DNA of 43,821 bases from Saccoglossus kowalevskii (Eukaryota; Hemichordata; Enteropneusta; Harrimaniidae). Below are positions 36,701 through 43,821 of this stretch, one piece after another. The translations under genes were made by a program, and so were the position numbers. Each line of letters begins with the position of its first letter. Within the stretch, counting starts at the first letter, position 1. The stretch is from assembly GCF_000003605.2 (NCBI RefSeq), contig NW_003142306.1, positions 185,408 to 229,228 of the forward strand, written 5' to 3'. The notes under the pieces were generated by a model that saw only the letters and a list, made by a program, of their open reading frames with translations, was not told the origin of the DNA and searched no databases.

Positions 36701-36883
36701 ATAAGCAACACGTAGGCGTGGCATGGTCGACAAAAAACTATACTCGTCATCACTTTTCACTTCGTTGCGACTGGGAAGTGATGTAATAAAAAGAATGATA
36801 GGAATTGTTAATTTATCAACCTACTTACCTAAGTTACAAACTAAAACAGAGTATATAACGCATTTAACACTCGTCGCAAACAT
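24621..36883 (-). CDS. Ig receptor gene 2 (nine-Ig type I membrane protein)
   Basis: Twelve coding exons on the - strand: 36883-36829 signal, 34568-34263 Ig1, 34056-33745 B2, 32432-32121 A2, 31744-31427 B1, 30134-29823 A1, 29441-29130 A0, 28525-28238 C, 27843-27666 and 26745-26591 V, 25605-25315 D, 24763-24621 TM/tail. The lengths sum to 2982 bp, exactly 993 residues plus stop. Approximate domains: signal 1-18, Ig1 19-120, B 121-224, A 225-328, B 329-434, A 435-538, A 539-642, C 643-738, V 739-849, D 850-946, TM about 955-977. Compared with gene 1 it has an extra B-A pair and lacks the stalk. It is complete and open, so probably functional. It looks like a cell-surface receptor or adhesion molecule; the ligand is unknown. 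Confidence 0.9.
25004..25024 (-). other. Possible 21-nt chimeric mini-exon or relic, gene 2
   Basis: It lies between exons D and TM. It has an acceptor (TTCACAG) and a donor (GAAG|GTTAGT), and is phase 1-1, so it would add seven residues (…RAMKLE) next to the membrane. The acceptor side matches the TM-exon acceptor of gene 3 (40721) and the donor side matches the D-exon donor of gene 1 (9417). It may be spliced or may be only a recombination scar. Confidence 0.35.
25315..25605 (-). CDS. Gene 2 exon D
   Basis: 291 bp, phase 1-1. PPEDNYPQCAISSK, VLLTCMSKGGDPPATLQWDQDG, GATFTCTSKHS, QTCVIGPLEV. It is the membrane-proximal four-cysteine Ig domain. Confidence 0.9.
25725..26175. repeat. Foldback element in the D-Vb intron of gene 2
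   Basis: Excluding the retroposed insert, the order of segments is the reverse complement of the element at 9853-10112 in gene 1 (CATCTACAGTTGCT near the left end here, complement near the right end there). Confidence 0.6.
25917..26117 (+). mobile_element. Retroposed insertion with poly(A) tail and target duplication
   Basis: It is flanked by 16-bp direct repeats AATGTAGGAAAATGTA (25901-25916 and 26118-26133). It ends with GTGAATAAAAAAAA…, an AATAAA signal and an A-rich tail. There is no coding potential in 200 bp, so it is likely the 5'-truncated 3' end of a LINE or another retrocopy. It interrupts the foldback element shared with gene 1. Confidence 0.85.
26591..26745 (-). CDS. Gene 2 exon Vb
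   Basis: 155 bp, phase 2 to 1. YFIGGDQSIGEFNLNINSV, KPDTGSYYCLLTSSVEELP. It is very close to gene 1 Vb. Confidence 0.88.
27082..27129. repeat. Perfect 14-bp palindrome with short direct repeats
   Basis: CACAGTCCCTCTAT (27089-27102) and ATAGAGGGACTGTG (27109-27122) are exact inverted repeats around a 6-nt loop. TACCAAG flanks both sides (27082-27088, 27123-27129), as a target duplication would. Confidence 0.75.
27666..27843 (-). CDS. Gene 2 exon Va
   Basis: The acceptor is TTCATTAG and the donor ACAAG|GTATG (phase 2). LQTEIRLFSKKDNIYAKVGE, MDCTVQNKLGTIHWIKDG. It is three residues longer than in gene 1 at its end (DENYVTR against DDTR). Confidence 0.85.
28238..28525 (-). CDS. Gene 2 exon C
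   Basis: LPTCAPSTVS, VCETERDEPAAILRWIQDGG, GSVFTCESIYP-like, TCQVGPL, phase 1-1, 288 bp. The DNA is nearly identical to exon C of gene 1, with few differences in about 200 bp, mostly synonymous. Confidence 0.88.
28975..29100 (-). pseudogene. Decayed stalk segment of gene 2
   Basis: It is homologous to the gene 1 stalk, including the donor context CCCATCGAAC|GTAAGCACGA. Read in the frame that reaches that donor it meets a TGA and loses the Thr/Pro register through an indel, so it is probably intronic now. Confidence 0.65.
29130..29441 (-). CDS. Gene 2 exon A0 (stalk lost)
   Basis: DLQDFITEPLSIMEHKGDDV, LFCSVSNKAGQLVWSLNG, AEHAGNYVCSV. Its 5' half pairs with the A+stalk exon of gene 1, but its 3' end, GTAGAAC|GTAAGT, is like A1/A2, so the exon stops before the stalk. 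Stalk remains persist just downstream (28975-29100). Confidence 0.88.
29823..30134 (-). CDS. Gene 2 exon A1
   Basis: ELQSFVVEPVSTNCLESSNV, LFCSVSNIAGQLVWSLNG, PEHAGNYVCSV, 312 bp, phase 1-1. An extra Cys lies in the variable N-terminal segment (TNCLES). Confidence 0.9.
31427..31744 (-). CDS. Gene 2 exon B1
   Basis: VRDPQSFLTTPNDTTILAGN, MECAVKDKEGIVIWTKSGVDI, NGEYNLQIVNAD, then SGVYGLYTCRV. The region before the second Cys has two extra residues compared with B2 (SGVYGLYTC against QDTGIYEC). 318 bp, phase 1-1. Confidence 0.88.
32121..32432 (-). CDS. Gene 2 exon A2
   Basis: ALQSFDVQPASTVILERNDV, LFCSVSDKAGQLVWSLNG, AEHAGNYVCSV, 312 bp, phase 1-1. It differs from A1 mainly in the first 25 residues and in ITSPTQLVDYN. 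Confidence 0.9.
33745..34056 (-). CDS. Gene 2 exon B2
   Basis: DPQRFHTIPSDITVLAGNSA, LECVVSDKEGIVIWTKNGEDI, NGEYNLQIVNADIQDTGIYEC, phase 1-1. This is the distal copy of the duplicated B-A pair. Confidence 0.9.
34263..34568 (-). CDS. Gene 2 exon Ig1
   Basis: The acceptor is CTACAG and the donor ACAG|GTATG, phase 1-1. LAAQHFTVTPIDQ, FHCTVAERKGHLTWLQNG, NDAKNYQCSVAHGGG. The internal Met of SVMVEG is not a start; the frame runs back to the acceptor. Confidence 0.88.
35150..36220. repeat. Tandem repeat of about 150-165 bp units in intron 1 of gene 2
   Basis: About six to seven degenerate units follow the order CCACTGATATCTCAAGTACT, AATCATCACATTTCAATGAA, ACTTGGTACATAGATGCTCT, AGGACTATGCA…CCTGATTAGTTTTGGGATAA, ACCTAATTTGCATAATTA, TTTTCGGCTTT. 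A TGTCTGT-rich head lies at 35175-35225. It is absent from intron 1 of gene 1 and belongs to the same family as 700-1210. Confidence 0.9.
36829..36883 (-). CDS. Gene 2 exon 1: start and signal peptide
   Basis: ATG at 36883, then FATSVKCVIYSVLVCNL-G|GTAAG, phase 1. The hydrophobic leader is homologous to exon 1 of gene 1. An intron of about 2.3 kb, filled by tandem repeats, follows. Confidence 0.85.
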
Positions 36884-37006
36884 CGTTGTTCCGTCACCTG
36901 GAAAGAGACATGCAACACAAATGATACACTTTAATAAATATGAATAGCATATTAACATATCGAAATAATACGTCACACGGAACAACTTATTGTAACGTAT
37001 CTGAAA

Positions 37007-37036
37007 GTACGGACATCATGTCGCGATACACGGCGT
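37007..37036 (-). promoter_or_regulatory. Conserved upstream block, gene 2
   Basis: Identical over 30 bp to 19117-19146 upstream of gene 1, and 124 bp before the start codon (118 bp in gene 1). The similar spacing supports a promoter or 5' UTR role. Confidence 0.45.
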
Positions 37037-37549
37037 GCAACGTGACCTTTGACATAACAAGTCGTTGGATTACACGGATGGTCGTGTTATTACTGAAATA
37101 ATATACGATCCGTTAAAAAACTCTCTCGATATGTCTTGTATCGATATGTGTATAGTAATTATCGTGTTATGATTGACAGACAATCACATGATTCTTACGG
37201 GCTGTCAAACATGATGTCTTGGCATAGGTGAAAATCAAACAATATCAATGCAAGCATCATGAATGTGGAGGTTGACCGAATTATTATATTGGAGTTAATT
37301 TATTGTTTTAAGATGAGTTGTACTGTGTAGATAGCCACACTCTGTAACATTATATTACCGACCTAGAAATATGATTTCATTCTAGAAGGTTGATGAATAC
37401 AGTTTGATACATCTGGGTTGGTTCTAATTGGAACGCATGGGAGTGTTAACACGAGAGCACGTACTTTTGCCCACGTCAGCATATGACAAACTACGAATAC
37501 TACTTTTTTATTTTTTAAACATATATGTTCTGGCACATTGTTTCATTTT

Positions 37550-40500
37550 TTCAAGTGTTAATAAAACGGGATGAATTGTTCTAACTGAATTGGTTATGTA
37601 CTACTCCATAGGGTCAATCAAGGCGATTGTTTATTTGGGGTTTGGCTATGATAAATGCATGTTGTTAATCACTTGCACAGCGTATGTTTACAGAACCCCT
37701 AGTTGTTCATTTACTAGCTGATAACACTAATCATCAGTGTATATCGTTCACATTCTGTATGTGTGTAATATATTAGCATTGTCAATTTCTTTAAATCAAG
37801 TTTATTTCACTACAGCTTTCGCGCCTGCATTTCCGACGAGTGCTGTGGTGAAATAGACATAATTTACTTTCTATTGACTAGAAAGCTACATATCCAAAGG
37901 TCAGTTTGGCTTTATCGCCTACTACGTGAATTTCCGTCTACGATTACATAATCCTTATGGGATTACTAGTTCTATTTCACTAAGAATAAGCGAAACGTGA
38001 AGTTCTTGAAATTTGGGACATAATTGTGAAATGGTGGTGTACACAATTCAATTCGCAAAATTTAGAAGATGTTACTAATTTCTAAATTGAACTATTCTCT
38101 GACTGAAGTCATTCTAACATTGCGTTACGGGACGTCTTTATTTATCCAGTGTTGAGGAACTGTGATTTATCTTACTATACACTGGTGCGTTTTAACACAG
38201 GACAGGAAATTGTACTCAAGATACTGAGTACAATAGAGTATGGTGATAAATTGCAACATCATATAACGAGCCTGTATGCAGAACACAGGTGTGAATATTT
38301 TGGTGAGTGTTAACAATACACTCATTTCGGTTTCGTACGTGTTTCTAGGATGGGCTGATCAGTTCCAGCATGAATTTGTCATTTTCGTAAAAATAGCTAC
38401 AACGACGCCAGTTACTGAGCCACATGTAACAAAATTGGTTGAAATTTGCCGTCATCGTCAACTCTAAATATCGTGCGATCATGGACGTATTGAGTACTAG
38501 TGTGACCCGGAATGAGTCTTATTTCCGTTCCATTTATAGTTGTACGTTGCTTTATTTTCGAAGTACGCTCTGTATCATCACACACACACACACTCGGAAC
38601 AGTGAACAACACTAAACGCAGTGTTAAGTTCATATCAAACAACTGGGGATATTTCTGGCTCTTTGCAGTGACGTTTCAAATTCGCGAACACGATTTTCAT
38701 TGTCGTCGTTGAACCTGTAACATGGTAATGAGCAACGTTTTAGGACCTGTGTAAATATTTGTGAAGATTGCATCATGTTTAATTGCATCCACGTCACGTG
38801 ACATTGATTGTCAGCAGTTAATTATTCATTTTTAGCAGCGCGTCGGATTTCCGGTTCATGTTGTTGATTTTTTCAACAAACTCTCAATCTTTACTCTATT
38901 TATTGTCATAAATACAACATCAGTGAATCAGTGTGTAATATTATTAAAGCGGGGGAGTCGTCACCTGCGCATGCGTCAGATGGGCATAGCATGTCATAGT
39001 TTACAAACAAGCGTCTACCCATGAGCCTTTGCGTTTTAGTGTGTGTTGTTATCGTCGCCTGAGACTCGATTCTCGCGCGTGCGCAGGTGACGACCCTGCC
39101 GCTTTAATAGCCACATACAGGCAGTTTGTTACTCTGTAATCGATCTATAAATTGAAGGAAACATGATTTTACTGGAGCTTTGCTGGAGCTGTTTAATACA
39201 GTTTTTACTTGCAAGGAAATAATCCCTGTTGTTCAGAAGCCTATATATATTATGTGATTTTCTAAAAAAATATCACGTTAATATGACAAAATGGTCCGAA
39301 CCCCAACTTATTACTTGCGTACGCGCACAGCTCCTTAGCACGTATTAAGAAGTCAAAAACTCTAAGTACAGGTTAAATCTGATTCTTTTTACTTTCACCA
39401 TGGAAGATATTACCTTCCATGCTCTCACATATGACCTTGTTTAGCAATGAGCAATCTCTTCACAAAATATCAGCAAAATATTATCACTTTAATGCATGAA
39501 TTAATTTTGTTTTGAATTATATTTAATATTTTTTATCACCAAACATGTACCATCAGCGTACACCGAGTTCGTTGAACGTTGTCTAGACAGTACACCGAGT
39601 TCGTTGTATTTTGACATACCAGACAACATAGTGATTCGGTCGACTCACCCTCTAGACAATTCCATTCCATGGAAAATTCCGTCGAGTGTTTAGAATTCTG
39701 ACCCAGAGGTGAGTTGCAACAGTCTGTTCAATCTCTGTGTCCACGTTATTTCAATCCAGGGTTATTGTATCTTTGTAATACGGTATACATTGTATATAAC
39801 AGACTCACACCATGCTAAACTTTAGTATTAACGGTACTTTTAATAAATATAACTTAATCTCAAATAACATAAATAAGCAATTGAGAAATGCACAAGTACC
39901 AATCCAACTGAACCAGTTTGAACTCCTAATTGTACAAATAAATCGGGCAAGGCTCCATCCACTTGAAATAATTACAATATGACATATGAACTAATAATTC
40001 ATTCATGAAAAATAATGCCACAAAAAACAGTTGACGACATAAAATAATTTCCATGCCAGTCAAAATAAAGAAAGATACAGTTGGCTGAACTGTAGGCGTG
40101 TTTGTCTGTAATGGCCGGAACTCAAAATGAAAAGGAACCCCGAACACATGGTGAAGCTAGCATTTACACCAAAGTACACTGACTAGAATACTGTGGTAGT
40201 AATGCGCATAGGTGGATCTACCACAGTCCAGACGAATTCACTTTATTCTGGGGGTGGAATTATGATACCATAAAACTGAGTTCAACACGTATAACAATCA
40301 GTTATAATGAAAGTCGTTGCCGTTATGGCATGAAACTTGGCAACCCTTTCTTGTTCACCATTCCATATTCGACACTGTATCCTGAAGCTAATTACATATG
40401 ACCTACTAAGTGGGTTCAGGCCTGACCCCTCCCCCCCCCAGGACGATCCTGCTTGTTTCACGAGTCCAAATTATAAAGTGAAACCACATACTTTACAGTG

Positions 40501-40570
40501 GAGGGTCTATGGTGAAACCAGATAACTTATCATTTTAACTTCTTGAGGTAGAAAATATCAATTCATTAGA
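37550..40570. other. Intergenic region between Ig genes 2 and 3
   Basis: No gene is supported. It holds a MITE (38944-39107), a short (CA)n tract at 38578-38595, a 17-bp direct repeat (GTACACCGAGTTCGTTG at about 39560 and 39592) and a C-tract near 40431. The 3' UTR of gene 3 should start at 40572 and run leftward. The 3' UTR block of genes 1 and 2 is not evident here. Confidence 0.55.
38944..39107. mobile_element. MITE with terminal inverted repeats of about 32 bp
   Basis: The left end TTAAAGCGGGGGAGTCGTCA… matches the complement of the right end (…GACCCTGCCGCTTTAA) through GTCGTCACCTGCGCA. The borders are TTAA on both sides, also readable as TA target sites outside TTAAAGC ends. It is 164 bp long and non-coding. 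Confidence 0.85.
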
Positions 40571-40572
40571 CA

Positions 40573-40721
40573 TTACACATGACTACTTGGTAAAATTCTT
40601 GGAAATGATAGCTTCCACTTTAAGAGAATAACTAATAGAAATACTATAATTAATATGGTAAGAATTAGAATTATCAATGTCACCACGAATTCAATGTACC
40701 AGTCATTTCCATTTGGCATAC
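40573..40721 (-). CDS. Gene 3 terminal exon: transmembrane helix and divergent tail
   Basis: The acceptor is TTCACAG. MPNGNDWYIEF, hydrophobic VVTLIILILTILIIVFLLVI, then LLKWKLSFPRILPSSHV and stop. The tail is unlike genes 1 and 2; -SHV fits a class I PDZ ligand pattern. Confidence 0.83.
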
Positions 40722-43617
40722 CTGTGAATACAAACAAACAAACAACAGGGACCTGTAAATACATAAATACAAGTTTGCAATTATGTTCAATGATATATTT
40801 AATGACGTAGTTTCATGTAGAGCAGGGTGTGGTCACTCTTTTACAATACCTGTTCTAAACTTGGAGGTACAAGTAATCTTGCTCTCAGTCATTTGATTCA
40901 GTAATGTATTATGGCTATCAGTGTTTCCTTGTTTTCTATCGTTGCGTCTTCGTGGAATGTAAATATCCTTCACGAATTATGACATTGTATTGCATTGAAA
41001 CATGATTTAAACTCTACTCACTGGTAACTTTCAATGGTCCAATTACACACGTATGTGATTGGTTAAATGTTGAATGTTTGGACGTACAAGTGAATGTTGC
41101 ACCATTGATTTCGTTGCTTATGTTGACATGCAGTGATAGTGTTGATTCATCTATATGAATGCCGTCTTGGTTGTTTCCATTTTTGTCCCATTGTAAAGTT
41201 GCTGGAGGGTCACCACCTTTAGATATACAGGTCAGTAGCACCGTATCTCCCTCGATGACGTAATTACTGGATATTGTGCATTGCGGATATATACTTTCTG
41301 GTGGGATGGGGTCTGCCAGAAAATAGAAAACCGATATTTATTTTCGTTGTTATGTGAATAAGTAATAATGACGCTCAGTACATGAGTACTTGTGTATGTT
41401 TTTACTCAATTTATGAACAATGTGTTTGTTGAAGGCTGTCCATCAAACCTATTGTCGTTGTAGTTTCATAGTTTCAAAGTGAATGGAAAAATATTATGTT
41501 TACCCGCAATTTGTAGTCGAATATCTTTTGATGAGACCAATGGCAGTCTGTCCACATACGATGACAGTAAACAATAGTATATCCCAGCGTCGTGTTTACT
41601 GACTCTGTCGATATTCAAGTAATATTCACCAATGGATTGGTCACCTCCAATGAAGTACCTAAAATGTATTTAATGTGATCATAGTGGTTATTGCAATTTG
41701 TGAAGGTCATAGTGGAATTATGTTTATCAATAACATATTTGGGTTCGGAAAAGAATGGTGAAATGAAGAAATATAATCACATGCTATAAATCATTGCACT
41801 ATTAAAAATATGTACCGATAAAACATATATCCAATTTTAACTTAAACCTAAACATACCTCGAGAATTCATGTTCGTTATCTTTCATGACAGTATCACTAC
41901 TGATCACATGACCATCTCTAATCCACTGAATGGTACCCAGCTTATTTTGAATGCTGCATTCCATGATGATATGCTCTCCAACTTTGGCGTATTTCTCTGC
42001 CTCCTTTGAGAACAGTTTTATTTCAGTCCGTGAACCTGTGATTAAATGTGTATGTATGTAAACAATTGGGCGTTTTATGTGGTGTACTTTGTATTTGGCA
42101 ATGTGGAAATGTTATTCAATGCAAAACCTAATGTAAATTAACTGCAATTATTTGATTATCAAATAGCAAAACGTTTAGGCTAAACTTTAAGATATTCTCA
42201 CATCTCGTTAGTGTCAAATGTAATGACAATGACGAGTTTTCGCCAGAACATTGTCTTCCACATTTTCTGGCCACCGATTGCATTCATACCGTGTAAATAA
42301 ATGCATTTTATGGGACAGACCAAACAAAGACTTACAATAAAAACGGATGGGATAGTGACACGTGATCATATTTGCTGTGCCGTGGGTTACATCACGTCAC
42401 ATCGTTTTGAGTTCGAGTAGATTGGTGAGTCTACAGACATTGAAGTTCACATTTAAATAATAAAAACGGTACAACTTACTGTCTACTTCAATTGGTCCAA
42501 CCTGACATGCCTCTTTGATATGAAGTGTTGGATGTGTTGATTCACAGGTGAATACTGACCCCTGTAGGTGCTCTGTTATGGTCAGGAATAGACCAACTCG
42601 GATTGCTGTGCTGGTTTCTAGGGTGATACCTTCTCGCACGTCACCGCCATCTTGAATCCAACGTAATATTGCTGCTGGTTCGTCTCGTTCAGTCTCACAC
42701 ACTAAGATTAGATTTTCTCCAAGTATAAGTGTACTTACTGTACTTGGTGCACATGTTGGAGCCCTAAAAAGAACTAAAATATGTTTTCCGATTATCTTTC
42801 TTGTTCACAATTTCGAAATCTAAATTTCGATGATATGAATCAATGCGGAGACACAATCGACATGACAGTTCTTTAAATATACGTTACATATCCATATATA
42901 TTGTACACTTAGGTGTTGTTATTCTAATGTCCTTCTAATAAATTATGTATCTATCAATCATTGACTACAGATAGCGAGAGATGAATTATTACAAATAAAA
43001 ATGCAACTTCGCAATGGCAAATTGTGTGAATGGAAGCTAAACGTGCTTACGTTGGGTGGCGTTTTCAGATGAGTGTTCTGTGGTACTCTCAATTGTTCGT
43101 TCGGTTGAACGTTCGGTGACACTTTCGGTCGAAAGTTCAGTGTGGCGTTCGGTGGCACGTACAATTGTAACTTCGATGCTACTTTCGATCGGCCATACAA
43201 CTGGATGTTCATTTAGATGTAAAGTTTGATAGTCAGTGCCACGTGTGGTTGAATGGTCGGTGGTACTCCTGATTGGTCGTTCAGTTGGAAGTTCAGTGGG
43301 GTGTTCGAAAACTGTCAGAACAGCAGTATCACTGGTTATTTCCGGAAGACCATTGGCGGATGTCACTGAACACACGTAATTACCAGCATGCTCTTGTCTC
43401 ACCGACTCAATCTTCAAATTGTAATCAACTGATGGAATCGGACTATTTATGGTGTACCCGGATGTAAATGTTGAAATTGTAGAATCAGAACTTATGTCTT
43501 CACCGTTCAATGACCATACTAACTGTCCTGCTTTGTTACTGACAGAACAGAATATCGTGACGTCACTGCCTTCCAGGGCATCAGTGCTAGCAGGTTGAAT
43601 AACAAATGACTGGAGCT
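40573..43617 (-). CDS. Ig receptor gene 3 (3' part; 5' end beyond window)
   Basis: Visible exons on the - strand: 43617-43051 A+stalk, 42773-42480 C, 42035-41858 and 41658-41504 V, 41312-41022 D, 40721-40573 TM/tail. All are AG/GT with the same phases as genes 1 and 2. It has the longest stalk (about 85 residues) and a different tail. Upstream Ig domains and the signal exon should lie past 43821. V and C are more diverged than between genes 1 and 2. Confidence 0.85.
41022..41312 (-). CDS. Gene 3 exon D
   Basis: 291 bp, phase 1-1. DPIPPESIYPQCTISSN, VLLTCISKGGDPPATLQWDKNG, GATFTCTSKHS, HTCVIGPLKV. Confidence 0.89.
41504..41658 (-). CDS. Gene 3 exon Vb
   Basis: 155 bp, phase 2 to 1. YFIGGDQSIGEYYLNIDRV, KHDAGIYYCLLSSYVDRLP, LQIAG. 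Confidence 0.87.
41858..42035 (-). CDS. Gene 3 exon Va
   Basis: The acceptor is ATCACAG and the donor TCGAG|GTATG (phase 2). SRTEIKLFSKEAEKYAKVGE, MECSIQNKLGTIQWIRDG. 178 bp, as in gene 2. Confidence 0.85.
42480..42773 (-). CDS. Gene 3 exon C
   Basis: 294 bp, phase 1-1. APTCAPSTVSTL, VCETERDEPAAILRWIQDGG, GSVFTCESTHP, EACQVGPIEV. The four-cysteine pattern is kept. Confidence 0.88.
43051..43617 (-). CDS. Gene 3 exon A + long stalk
   Basis: A-type Ig (LQSFVIQPASTDALEGSDV, SVSNKAGQLVWSLNG, QEHAGNYVCSV), then about 85 stalk residues with a TERxTE-like period (RATERHTELSTESVTERSTE…). The donor is CAAC|GTAAGC, phase 1. The open frame extends upstream of 43617, but the CTGACAG acceptor and homology set the exon edge. 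Confidence 0.88.
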
Positions 43618-43821
43618 CTGTCAAAAAATCACACAATTTAGTCGAAACATAATCACACAATTTGTCTTTGCGGAACTGTCTGATGCGAATACAGCTCAGC
43701 CAAACATAACGCCTGTTGCATGAAAGTTTTATTTTGTAAAGACACACATAAAATTGCCAAGACTTTAGGTTAGGTCAAAATAACCTAAATGCCTAATTAA
43801 CAAGCTAGAAAAATAAGATTA

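Noticed and set aside
43618-43747. Upstream extension of the gene 3 A-domain frame to a Met at 43747
   Set aside because: Good acceptor at 43618-43619 and homology with five other A exons place the exon start there; the extension is intron.

Overview
This is eukaryotic, spliced, AT-rich genomic DNA with one assembly gap (N, 15789-16138). It looks like a marine invertebrate deuterostome. A hemichordate is my best guess, but that rests only on general resemblance of the genes and repeats, so treat the phylum as uncertain.

Left part (1-6.7 kb, + strand): the last seven coding exons of a family GH65 glucosidase, orthologous to vertebrate protein-glucosylgalactosylhydroxylysine glucosidase (PGGHG/ATHL1). 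The 5' end lies outside the window. All splice phases join without a break, giving about 601 C-terminal residues. One intron carries a large foldback (5842-6600).

Rest of the window (8.2-43.8 kb, - strand): a tandem array of three paralogous type I membrane proteins built from immunoglobulin (Ig) domains, tail-to-tail with PGGHG. Each gene has a signal-peptide exon, then one exon per Ig domain, with symmetric phase 1-1 boundaries except for one V-like domain split by a phase-2 intron. A final exon holds a transmembrane helix and a short tail. I label the domains Ig1, B, A, C, V and D. Gene 1 (18999-8996) is SP-Ig1-B-A-A+stalk-C-V-D-TM; part of B is in the gap. Gene 2 (36883-24621) is SP-Ig1-B-A-B-A-A-C-V-D-TM, 12 coding exons whose summed length is exactly in frame (993 residues). 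Gene 3 (43617-40573) shows A+stalk-C-V-D-TM and continues beyond the window. Domain sequences recall the nephrin/Kirrel (IRRE) type of adhesion protein, but I cannot assign a named gene.

The array is evolving actively. Gene 2 carries a 2.3-kb intragenic B-A duplication. The Thr/Glu/Pro stalk varies from absent to about 85 residues through tandem repeats. Exons are near-identical where introns are scrambled. Chimeric breakpoints and many foldback elements, a retroposed insertion and satellites mark the introns. A tandem family of surface Ig receptors that changes domain number this way is a good candidate for a recognition system (self/non-self, immune or cell-sorting), but that role is inference.

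Intergenic stretches (6732-8264, about 20.8-24.0 kb, about 37.5-40.5 kb) hold repeats and no gene that I can support.
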